NCBI RefSeq assembly: GCF_013389595.1
Contig: NZ_CP058306.1
Location: 3,472,001 to 3,536,000, forward strand
Length of the DNA stretch: 64,000 nucleotides
From: Flavobacterium sp. I3-2
GTDB lineage: Bacteria > Bacteroidota > Bacteroidia > Flavobacteriales > Flavobacteriaceae
Direction of reading: 5' to 3'
Below the pieces are notes generated by a model. The model was not told the origin of the DNA. It saw only the letters and a list, made by a program, of their open reading frames with translations, and did not search any database. Positions 44,090-52,511 of this stretch are shown in pieces (positions within the stretch are counted from its first letter, which is position 1; every line of letters begins with the position of its first letter). The position numbers and the translations under genes are program-made.

Positions 44090-44142
44090 CAATGTGGCAC
44101 AGTGCCAAACAATGCCTTTGAACGCCAAACAATGCCACATTG
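44090..44142. repeat. GCCAAACAATGCC double repeat inside a 10-bp inverted repeat
   Basis: GCCAAACAATGCC occurs twice (44104-44116, 44124-44136) with 20-bp periodicity. The block is bounded by CAATGTGGCA (44090-44099) and its exact complement (44133-44142). Related copies precede other transcription units in the element. Confidence 0.7.
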
Positions 44143-44229
44143 AACGAACTGCTTGTTTATCTCTTTTTATTTGTACCAACAAAAGGATATAAGTGCATAA
44201 ATAGTTATGCACGTAACAACCTAAGTATA

Positions 44230-44490
44230 TAACTATCGAGGTAGATAGATAAAAGTACAAGTACATGTTCAGATACTTATCTGTGTAGTTCTATCTGTGG
44301 AGATACAGGCATATCAGTAAGTAGGTTTTTCGATACAGACTTACTTACCTGCACACCTACAGAGGTATGTGTTTAGGTGCATAAATACCTGCCTAAATAT
44401 ATCTGTATTGAGCAACATACCTATATGTAGAGATAAATAGGTAGCAGACTGCAAACATAGGCACCTACGCAAATAGGTAAATGTGTATAT
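44230..44490. repeat. Array of AGGT/ACCT boxes upstream of traA
   Basis: About eleven AGGT or ACCT pentamer-like boxes, several paired as short inverted repeats (for example TAGGTGCATAAATACCT near 44374-44390). They fill the AT-rich leader of the ParA-like gene. They could be iterons, a partition site or binding sites for TraA-linked regulators. Together with the oriT candidate they account for the 700-bp gap between mobA and traA. Confidence 0.5.
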
Positions 44491-44515
44491 AAATAATTTA
44501 AAAAAAGTTAAAAAG

Positions 44516-45283
44516 ATGAATGCAAAACACAAAACAGTTTTTATCGCCTTTTCTTCTCAAAAAGGCGGCGTAGGTAAGAGTACGTTCACAACACTTGCGG
44601 CAAGCATTCTGCATTATCGTTTGGGCTACAATGTAGCTGTATTTGATGCAGATTTTCCACAGCATAGCCTGTTGAAAATGAAAGAGCGTGATTTGAAAAT
44701 GGTGATGGAAAACGAGGCTTTGAAAAAGCTGGCATACAAACAGTTTACCACCATAAACAAAAAGGCGTACGAGATTATTCAACACAGAGCGGATAGCGTA
44801 CTGGAAGCAGCCAACGAATTTGTTGAGGCTTCTCCGATTTCAATTGATGCTGTATTTTTTGACCTTCCGGGAACGGTAAACACGCCGGGTATTCTGAAAG
44901 CATTGGCGGGAATGCACCACATTTTTACGCCAATCACGGCAGATCGTGTAGTAATGGAAAGCACTCTCGTTTTCACACAGCTCTTGCAAGACGTGATTAT
45001 GAAAAAAGGTGAAACTTCCATAAAAACGATCAACCTGTTCTGGAACCAGGTTGATGGCAGGGAGAGCACACCTTTATACGATGTGTATAACAACCTTATC
45101 AATGATTTAGGATTTAGCCTGATGCAAAGCCAAGTCAAAAACAGCACACGCTTTCGCAAAGAAAGCGAAGTGAACAGCAAAGCTATTTTTCGCTCAACGC
45201 TGATGCCTCCGGACGAAAGGTTGATGAACGCCTGCCAACTAGACCTTTTTATGAACGAATTTTTAAAAATCATTCAATTATAA
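44516..45283 (+). CDS. traA: ParA/MinD-type ATPase TraA
   Basis: A 255-residue cytosolic ATPase from the ATG at 44516. The deviant Walker A is clear: SSQKGGVGKSTFTTLAA near residue 17, with a signature Lys. DADFPQ and FFDLPG follow as Walker A' and B. In these elements TraA heads the transfer operon. A role in positioning or partition is inferred from the family. An array of short repeats directly upstream could be its DNA site. Confidence 0.9.
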   Translation: MNAKHKTVFIAFSSQKGGVGKSTFTTLAASILHYRLGYNVAVFDADFPQHSLLKMKERDLKMVMENEALKKLAYKQFTTINKKAYEIIQHRADSVLEAANEFVEASPISIDAVFFDLPGTVNTPGILKALAGMHHIFTPITADRVVMESTLVFTQLLQDVIMKKGETSIKTINLFWNQVDGRESTPLYDVYNNLINDLGFSLMQSQVKNSTRFRKESEVNSKAIFRSTLMPPDERLMNACQLDLFMNEFLKIIQL

Positions 45284-45288
45284 TCCCT

Positions 45289-45726
45289 ATGGAAAAAGAT
45301 AATAAGAAAAAAATTACTCCTGATATTGACGAGGAGCTAATGATGAACCTGATGGTTGACGGTGTAAAGAAAGAAGGGTTACAGCTTCCGCAGGAACCTG
45401 AACCAAAAATAACCGAAACGGAGGTCATTAAGCCAAAGGAACTGTCACAGGAGAAACAGACTGTCAAGGATAAAAGCCGTAGTAAGAGAAATTCTGAAGT
45501 AGATTACGAAAGCGTATTTTTTAAGAAATCAGATACCAATGCCCGTGACGGAAAAACAGTTTATATCAGACCAGAATTTCATGAAAAGTTGACACGCATC
45601 ATACAGGTGATCGGCGAAGATAAGATTACTATTTATGCTTATTTGAACAACTTACTGGATTATCATTTTCAGGAATTTAGCGAACAGATTACCAAAAGTT
45701 ATAACGACAAGTATAAACCTATTTAA
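45289..45726 (+). CDS. Conjugative element protein TraB (DUF3408-type)
   Basis: A 145-residue hydrophilic protein. The N-terminal half is charged and low complexity. The C-terminal half has the DUF3408 pattern KTVYIRPEFHEKLTRIIQVI, then ITIYAYLNNLLDYHF, which resembles a ribbon-helix-helix DNA-binding protein and often partners a ParA ATPase. It starts 5 bp after traA. Confidence 0.85.
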   Translation: MEKDNKKKITPDIDEELMMNLMVDGVKKEGLQLPQEPEPKITETEVIKPKELSQEKQTVKDKSRSKRNSEVDYESVFFKKSDTNARDGKTVYIRPEFHEKLTRIIQVIGEDKITIYAYLNNLLDYHFQEFSEQITKSYNDKYKPI

Positions 45727-45731
45727 TAGTT

Positions 45732-46361
45732 ATGGAAACATTAATTGTAATATGCCTGCTGATAGTCATTGGGCTATTGTTGCATGATAAGATTGTTATC
45801 AAAAAGAGGTCGGAGCAAAAGTCTAAACAGGAAAAAGTCAATCCTAATCTTCCAGATATAATGGGGCAACCGAAAAGAAGCCAATTAGTGCCAAACATCG
45901 CCAATGAACGCCAAATTGAGGAACCGCAGTTCAACCCTGCTAATTTAGACATAGAATACGACGAGAATGAAAACTTAGGTATTCAAATTCCGCAGGAAGA
46001 GCTGGATGAAGTTTTTAGTAAGATGCCTGATTTTGAGGAAGAGGAAGAAGAATGGAACAGGTATAGAATATCCGGTGGCAATAATGGTTTAGCCCAAGGG
46101 GTTACTTTTGAAGAACTAAGCTCCGTGGGAGTATTGCTCCAAAAAGAAAAATTGGAAACAGCCCAAAAGGAAACAGCGATAGCTATAGTTCATAAAATAC
46201 AGGGAACCGAATTATTCAGCCTACTGGAAAATTCCATAGACGGTGCATCCAGAAAAATTGCCGAGCTTTTGAATAGCACACTCACTTCTGAAACGGACCC
46301 CAGTTCTTCCACCTTGCGGAAAAATGATTTGAATGATTTTGACATTGGGGAGTTCGTTTAA
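45732..46361 (+). CDS. Conjugal transfer protein TraD-like
   Basis: A 209-residue protein with one N-terminal TM helix (LIVICLLIVIGLLLHDKIVI) and an acidic, hydrophilic remainder (NLDIEYDENENLGIQIPQEE). It matches by position and pattern the small TraD of Bacteroidetes elements; this is not the VirD4-like TraD of F. It contains a copy of the GCCAAAC repeat in its coding sequence (45890-45921). It is followed by an inserted opposite-strand module that separates it from traE. Confidence 0.8.
   Translation: METLIVICLLIVIGLLLHDKIVIKKRSEQKSKQEKVNPNLPDIMGQPKRSQLVPNIANERQIEEPQFNPANLDIEYDENENLGIQIPQEELDEVFSKMPDFEEEEEEWNRYRISGGNNGLAQGVTFEELSSVGVLLQKEKLETAQKETAIAIVHKIQGTELFSLLENSIDGASRKIAELLNSTLTSETDPSSSTLRKNDLNDFDIGEFV
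45890..45921 (+). repeat. GCCAAAC motif inside traD
   Basis: GCCAAACATCGCC, a 7-bp spacer, GCCAAATTGAGG. It has the same 20-bp periodicity as the intergenic copies but lies within coding sequence. Confidence 0.45.
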
Positions 46362-46377
46362 CTCCCCAATGTTTTAC

Positions 46378-47412
46378 TTAAATTACAAGTCCAAATTCTT
46401 CTGCTATATCTCTTACCATTTTTGTATGTATCCGCTTGTGAGAATCTGCTTTACTTAAATAATTGCCAACAATGAGTTCTTTTATTTCAAGTTCAGAATT
46501 AAAAATGCTTTTTCCATTTATTTGGAATGTTTTGTAAAGGTCTAAAATAGCCGTATTGCAATAGATATGAGAATTTCTTATAACACTTTCTGCAATATCC
46601 TTATGGTATCTGTAACGGTCATTCAAAGCAAATATTTCAATGTTATTTCTGACTTTGACTGCGACAGGGTTTTTGTATTTCACTTTGTCACATAAAACCA
46701 TTTTTAATTCAAAACTGCCAGCTGAAACAAGAAAATCTACAGCAGTGATTTTTGTTCTGAATTGATAGATGTTATCTATTGATTCTATGAAGGGATGACT
46801 ATTTTTTGCCAATGAAAATTCTTTCTGTCCTTTTAAAGCCCCTGAATTACAAAGTACACAGCTTGGGATTAAATTGTAAAATGATAGTGACAGATAAGGA
46901 TGTCTACTTTTATTATAAAAATGATCAAACTGCGGTCGGGATTTCAGTCTTTTATTTCTTATGGTGAAAGTGAAATTTGCGTTACAATAAGGACAGGTAT
47001 TCATACCAAGCCTCTTTGCATGCCTGTATGCCAATCTTCCCGAATCTTTTTTTGTAAAAGAATCTTTGCTAATATCATAATCAAAAACCTTGAAAATTTC
47101 ACGTTTAAACCACGAATGTAAATCTGAATTCGTAATATCTTTCCCCTTAGAATTTTTTGGATTATTGCTTTTATAATTTTGTTTCGCAGTGTCAACAAGG
47201 TTTTTTAATGACCCTATCTCTGATTCAAGTTCATGTGGCCTCCCGCAGATAATTTTTTTTAGATTTTTTGCCAAATAATCCATAACAAGCTTTAGTTCAT
47301 CATTTGGCCAATTCTGCAAATTATTTTTAATGTTAAACTCTTTTTCCAAATCTTTATAAAAGATAGTTGCCATTGTATCTAATTCTGATAAGCTATAGGG
47401 AATTTTTATCAT
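46378..47412 (-). CDS. HNH nuclease partner of the ATPase (Septu PtuB-like)
   Basis: A 344-residue protein with an HNH zinc-finger core in the middle. CPYCNANFTF (about residue 136), QFDHFYNKSRHPYLSLSFYN (about 158) and CVLCNSG (about 187) give the Cys-pair, Asp-His, Asn and second Cys-pair of this nuclease group. The start overlaps the upstream ATPase end by 20 bp, so the two are translationally coupled. ATPase plus HNH pairs of this kind are known in anti-phage systems such as Septu, where the nuclease cuts nucleic acid. I infer defence from that and from its cargo position. No direct proof. Confidence 0.85.
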   Translation of the reverse strand: MIKIPYSLSELDTMATIFYKDLEKEFNIKNNLQNWPNDELKLVMDYLAKNLKKIICGRPHELESEIGSLKNLVDTAKQNYKSNNPKNSKGKDITNSDLHSWFKREIFKVFDYDISKDSFTKKDSGRLAYRHAKRLGMNTCPYCNANFTFTIRNKRLKSRPQFDHFYNKSRHPYLSLSFYNLIPSCVLCNSGALKGQKEFSLAKNSHPFIESIDNIYQFRTKITAVDFLVSAGSFELKMVLCDKVKYKNPVAVKVRNNIEIFALNDRYRYHKDIAESVIRNSHIYCNTAILDLYKTFQINGKSIFNSELEIKELIVGNYLSKADSHKRIHTKMVRDIAEEFGLVI

Positions 47413-49234
47413 TAGTATCTTTAATTTTCTGTTCTACTTCTGCGACTTGTTTTCTTAATACTTCTAATTTTTCCTGCAATCCAAATTTTTCAAACCACAT
47501 GTCCTGTAGCTTTTTGCGTAGTAATGGTTCTCCAATGCTGTCAATAATTTTCTTGTAATTTTGATTGCTCATAGTTACTTCTGGGTCATTTAGGTATTTT
47601 ATGATTTCATTTATCTTATCTTTTGCATATTCTCCTATCAGCATTCCATCCATATAAAAGGAATCTGAAAAGAGGGTGTGTATATTTGCAGCAAATGTAT
47701 TTGAGTTATGATTCTGTTTGTCCAGGAAGAAAGGTATTCCCTCTTCTGTTTTCTGCACAAATAGTATATTTGTCTTAGGAAGATCAGATGTCAAGAAGGG
47801 AGTATTAGATGTAAAAATAAGCTGTATGCTGTGTTTGTGAAACAGCGAACTTAAAAAACATATCGTATTTTTAAAAAATATTCTTTGCCATTCTGGATGA
47901 TAGCCAGTATCACCCTCATCAATCAAAATAATCAGGTTTTTTTGTAGACGAACCGATTCTTCATGAACCAGTGAGTAAAATCTGGACATCAAGGATAAGT
48001 AAGATTGCTCGCCCGAACTTAAAGAATGCCATCTAAATTGTATAAATGAAGTAATCCCTTTTATCTTAACATATAAATCCTGAAATTCTTTAAAATCTAG
48101 TTCAGAACCAGTATTTAATTGAAAAAAAGCCTCGGTTTCATTTTTTATATTTATCGTTTTATTTTCAATTAATTCCGAAGCTAATGCGATAAAAGAAGGA
48201 ATCAATATTGATAAATTCTCTAATTTAGGAATACCAACATCATATATTTTACCATTTAGAGAATGAGGAAATGTTACACCTTTCATAGTGGTAAAAAAAC
48301 GCTCTATAAAAAGGTCTCTTGTATCCCCTTCTTCAAGATTGACAATATGTTGATAGGGGTTATTTACGCTGTATTTCCTTTCTGTTATAAGGAAATTAAT
48401 AAACACAGAGTACCACAAATTACCTATAAAATTTTCTTCTGGACTACTGTAATGAGGAACTATGCTTTTCAGAGAGTTTATCAAATCAATCACATCCGAA
48501 TATTTTTCATGATCTCCAAAAAAATAATTTTCCTCTTTACTATCAAGCATTAGATGGAGTGATTTGGGTTTTAAAAAAGGTAACTCTTCCTCTGTATTAT
48601 TAATAAAAATGACAGCTTGATAAACTTCCATCATATGCAAATACTGTATATCACTTGTACTATTTAGCAATACTTTCTTAAATTCTACAGATTGTATTTC
48701 TTCTAATATCCTTTTGCGTTCTTTTTGTAATAGTGAAGTTGTAGAAATGTTTTGTAATCCATGCCAGTTAGTATTGTCTTCATTGTAATCTAGAAGATAA
48801 TTGTAATAAATGTAGTCAGCATTACCTAATCCAGAGGAAGAACGTATTTTGGTATATTTTTGCGTTTTGAAATCAACATCTGTATTATTTTCTAACTTTA
48901 GATTTATTGATTTAGGACAAGATATATAATGCTTTTCATCGACTGAATAGACAATAATATCATTCTCTATTCTGCTGCTTAATCCGTTAGGCATATTCTC
49001 TTTAATATATTTAAGTACGCTAGATTTTCCTGTTCCATTTTTTCCAATAATTGCACATACATCAGTCACATTTTCTTCCTTGAAGAAATTACTTATGTAG
49101 TCGGGATTTTGCATGATAATCATTGAAAAAAAATCATGTTTTTTTTCAATATGGATTAAGAATTTCGAAGATAGATTTATTCCTGATTCTTTAATGGCAT
49201 TGAATTCCTTTATCCAGATATAATGTATTTGCAT
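47393..49234 (-). CDS. AAA/ABC-type ATPase of a two-gene defence-like module
   Basis: A 613-residue ATPase. Walker A is IIGKNGTGKSSVL (about residue 62). The ABC signature is LSSGEQSYLSL (about 407), and Walker B is LIILIDEGDTGYHPEW (about 432), so it is an overcoming-lysogenisation/RecF-like ATPase without a long coiled coil. It is the first gene of a minus-strand pair with the HNH protein. The pair lies between traD and traE, which are adjacent in related elements, and has its own AT-rich upstream region at 49235-49310. Confidence 0.85.
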   Translation of the reverse strand: MQIHYIWIKEFNAIKESGINLSSKFLIHIEKKHDFFSMIIMQNPDYISNFFKEENVTDVCAIIGKNGTGKSSVLKYIKENMPNGLSSRIENDIIVYSVDEKHYISCPKSINLKLENNTDVDFKTQKYTKIRSSSGLGNADYIYYNYLLDYNEDNTNWHGLQNISTTSLLQKERKRILEEIQSVEFKKVLLNSTSDIQYLHMMEVYQAVIFINNTEEELPFLKPKSLHLMLDSKEENYFFGDHEKYSDVIDLINSLKSIVPHYSSPEENFIGNLWYSVFINFLITERKYSVNNPYQHIVNLEEGDTRDLFIERFFTTMKGVTFPHSLNGKIYDVGIPKLENLSILIPSFIALASELIENKTINIKNETEAFFQLNTGSELDFKEFQDLYVKIKGITSFIQFRWHSLSSGEQSYLSLMSRFYSLVHEESVRLQKNLIILIDEGDTGYHPEWQRIFFKNTICFLSSLFHKHSIQLIFTSNTPFLTSDLPKTNILFVQKTEEGIPFFLDKQNHNSNTFAANIHTLFSDSFYMDGMLIGEYAKDKINEIIKYLNDPEVTMSNQNYKKIIDSIGEPLLRKKLQDMWFEKFGLQEKLEVLRKQVAEVEQKIKDTNDKNSL

Positions 49235-49375
49235 TGCTTTAAGATCTTTTTTAAGATTGAATGTTTGAGTTTGGTTTGAAGAATGTATGGTACTACTATC
49301 TTAATTAAAAACTTACCTGCCCATTTTTCAACGCAACTAATATAAAACAATTCTTACTTAGATAAGCCATTCACC

Positions 49376-49403
49376 GCCAAACAATTCCTCTGACTGCCAC
49401 ATT
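49376..49403 (+). repeat. GCCAAAC motif, copy upstream of traE
   Basis: GCCAAACAATTCC, a 7-bp spacer, GCCACATT. 24 of 28 positions match the copy upstream of the DUF3945 gene. It lies 87 bp upstream of traE. Confidence 0.6.
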
Positions 49404-49489
49404 CTTACAACGCCTCAATTTCCATAAGACATTTGTCCCGAAAGCCCACAAGGTGTGGGATAACAAAAACAAATTAATGTGTTTCAATT

Positions 49490-49795
49490 ATGGAAAAACA
49501 AAGAAAAAAAGTTTTGCTGATAGCAGCGACAATGTTGTCAGGAATTGGTGCATTTGCACAGGGAAATGGCTCGGCAGGTATCAACGAAGCTACCCAAATG
49601 GTAACGTCGTATTTCGACCCAGCCACACAGCTTATTTACGCTATCGGTGCGGTCGTAGGATTAATCGGGGGTGTTAAGGTTTATAACAAATTCAGTTCAG
49701 GAGACCCTGATACATCCAAGACTGCAGCTTCCTGGTTCGGTGCGTGTATTTTCCTGATTGTAGCGGCTACAATTCTTCGTTCATTCTTCCTTTAA
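49490..49795 (+). CDS. traE: Conjugal transfer protein TraE (DUF4134)
   Basis: A 101-residue membrane protein of the mating pore. A signal-like helix (VLLIAATMLSGIGAFAQ) precedes two TM helices (LIYAIGAVVGLIGGVKVY and GACIFLIVAATILRSFF), the VirB2/pilin-like outline of this family. It is the first gene of the traE-traQ transcript. Confidence 0.92.
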   Translation: MEKQRKKVLLIAATMLSGIGAFAQGNGSAGINEATQMVTSYFDPATQLIYAIGAVVGLIGGVKVYNKFSSGDPDTSKTAASWFGACIFLIVAATILRSFFL

Positions 49796-49806
49796 TCTAT
49801 TGCCTT

Positions 49807-50136
49807 ATGAATTACAATATCAATAAAGGCATCGGCAGGACAGTCGAATTTCAAGGGCTGAAAGCACAGTATCTGTTCATCTTCGCAGGTGGATTGCTCG
49901 GTACCTTAATCTTCATTATGATAATGTATATGGCAGGTGTGAATTCTTACATCTGTCTATTCCTCGGAACCGGAGGTGCTTCACTCATCGTATGGCAGAC
50001 TTTTTCACTGAACAGAAAATATGGCGAACATGGACTGATGAAATTGGGAGCCATAAAAAGGCATCCCCGTTACATCATCTGTCGCAAGCCTATACACAGG
50101 TATTTAAAATTCACTCCTAAACCCAAAACCGTATGA
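49807..50136 (+). CDS. traF: Conjugal transfer protein TraF (DUF4133)
   Basis: A 109-residue membrane protein from the ATG at 49807 (MNYNINKGIGRTVEFQGL). Two TM helices (YLFIFAGGLLGTLIFIMIM and a second near residue 50) match the VirB3-like role next to the VirB4-like TraG. Its stop overlaps the traG start by 4 bp. Confidence 0.9.
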   Translation: MNYNINKGIGRTVEFQGLKAQYLFIFAGGLLGTLIFIMIMYMAGVNSYICLFLGTGGASLIVWQTFSLNRKYGEHGLMKLGAIKRHPRYIICRKPIHRYLKFTPKPKTV

Positions 50137-52511
50137 GAAATGTAGCTAAGACAGCCACATTGGAAAACAAATTTCCTTTGTTGGCAGTAGAGAACAACTG
50201 CATTCTTTCTAAAGATGCGGACATTACCGCCTGCTTTGAAGTACGATTGCCAGAACTGTTTACCGTTGCGTCGGCAGAATACGAAGCTATCCATTCCGCT
50301 TGGCATAAAGCAATCAAAACTTTACCAGACTTTACCGTCATTCACAAACAGGATTGGTACATCAAAGAAAACTACGCTCCCGATCTGGCACAGGAAGATC
50401 AGAGTTTTTTGTCAAAATCCTACCAACGGCATTTCAATGAGCGACCGTTTCTGAACCATTATTGCTATCTGTTTTTGACCAAGACGACCAAGAATAGAAT
50501 GCGTATGCAAAGCAACTTTAGTTCGCTTTGTAAGGGTACACTTATTCCAAAGGAAATCAATAAGGAAACGATACACCGGTTTATGGAAGCGGTGGCACAG
50601 TTTGAGCGGATTGTGAATGATAGCGGATTTATAAGCCTACGACGTTTGACCGAAGACGAAATCATCGGTACGGACGAAACACAGGGATTGTTGGAGCAAT
50701 ACCTAACGCTATCAAGAGAAAACGGAACGGCAATGCAGGACATAGCACTAAGTTCTGAAGAAGTCCGTATCGGAAATAAAAGGTTATCTCTGCACACCTT
50801 GTCTGATACGGACGACCTGCCTGCAACCGTTTCGGCAGATACCCGGTTTGAAAAACTTTCCACCGACCGAAGTGACTGCCGTTTGTCATTCGCTGCTCCC
50901 GTAGGCTTGTTGTTGAGTTGTAATCATATTTACAATCAATATTTGTTTTTGGATAACAGCGAAGACAACCTGCAAAAGTTTGAGAAATCTGCCCGAAACA
51001 TGCACTCTTTGGCTCGGTACAGCCGTGCCAACCAAATCAACAAAGAGTGGATTGAGAAGTACCTTAATGAAGCGCATTCGTTCGGGCTTTCATCTGTGAG
51101 GGCGCACTATAACATAATGGCTTGGTCGGAAGACCCGAAAGAGCTTAAACAGTTGAAAAACGATTGCGGCAGTGCGTTAGCGTTGATGGAATGTAAACCA
51201 AGGCACAATACAACGGATGTCGCCACCTTGTATTGGGCAGGAATGCCAGGCAATGCAGGTGATTTTCCGAGCGAGGAAAGTTTTTACACATTCATAGAAC
51301 CTGCCTTATGTTTCTTTACCGAAGAAACCAACTACCACAATTCGCCTTCGCCATTCGGGATAAAAATGGCTGACAGGCTTACAGGAAAGCCTATCCATTT
51401 GGATATATCGGATTTGCCGATGAAACGAGGGATTATCACTAACCGAAACAAGTTCATACTTGGTCCGTCAGGTTCGGGAAAATCTTTTTTTACCAACCAC
51501 ATGGTTAGGCAATACTACGAGCAAGGTGCTCACGTATTGCTAGTAGATACAGGGAATTCTTATCAAGGATTGTGTGAATTGATTAAGGGAAAAACCAAGG
51601 GCGAAGACGGTGTTTACTTCACTTATACCGAAGATAACCCGATTGCCTTTAATCCATTTTACACCGATGATGGTGTGTTCGACATTGAAAAGCGTGAGAG
51701 TATCAAAACTTTGATACTCACGCTTTGGAAACGTGACGATGAACCACCTACAAGGTCAGAGGAAGTTGCCTTGTCCAATGCCGTTTCAGGTTATATCGAC
51801 CGAATAAAAAGCGAGGGCTTTTTCCCATCGTTCAATGGCTTTTACGAATATGTGAAAGGAGATTACCGCAAGGTACTCGAAGAAAAACAGGTTCGTGAAA
51901 AAGACTTTGATATAGCCAATTTCCTCAATGTTTTAGAACCTTATTATAAAGGTGGCGAGTATGACTATCTGCTGAACTCGGACAAGCAGTTAGACCTTTT
52001 ATCCAAACGCTTTATCGTGTTTGAAATTGATGCGATTAAAGACCACAAAATCCTCTTTCCAATAGTTACCATTATCATTATGGAGGTATTCATCAACAAG
52101 ATGCGAAGACTGAAAGGTATTCGCAAACTGATACTGATTGAGGAGGCTTGGAAAGCAATCGCAAAGGAAGGAATGGCGGAATACATAAAGTATCTCTTTA
52201 AAACGGTTAGAAAGTTTTTTGGCGAAGCCATAGTCGTAACACAGGAGGTAGATGATATTATCCAATCTCCGATTGTGAAAGAGAGTATCATCAACAATTC
52301 CGATTGCAAAATCCTGCTCGACCAGCGTAAGTATATGAACAAATTTGATGATATACAGGCAATGCTGGGGCTTACTGAGAAAGAAAAAGCACAGGTTCTC
52401 TCCATCAATATGAACAACGATGCCAGTCGCTTGTACAAGGAAGTTTGGATTGGATTGGGCGGAACACACTCGGCAGTGTACGCAACGGAAGTAAGCCTTG
52501 AAGAATATTTG
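50133..52511 (+). CDS. traG: Conjugation ATPase TraG (VirB4-like), exon 1
   Basis: The first 793 codons of a cytoplasmic ATPase that powers pilus assembly and transfer. Walker A is LGPSGSGKSFFTNHMV (about residue 442). Walker B is KLILIEEAWKAI (about 665), followed by VTQEVDDI. The coding sequence is interrupted at a codon boundary after EVSLEEYL, where GTGCG marks the 5' end of a group II intron. Read through, it would stop 4 codons later. Spliced to 54998-55120 it gives 833 residues, ending in AYTTEETEKMEVMQLASEL, the normal end of the family. Confidence 0.92.
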
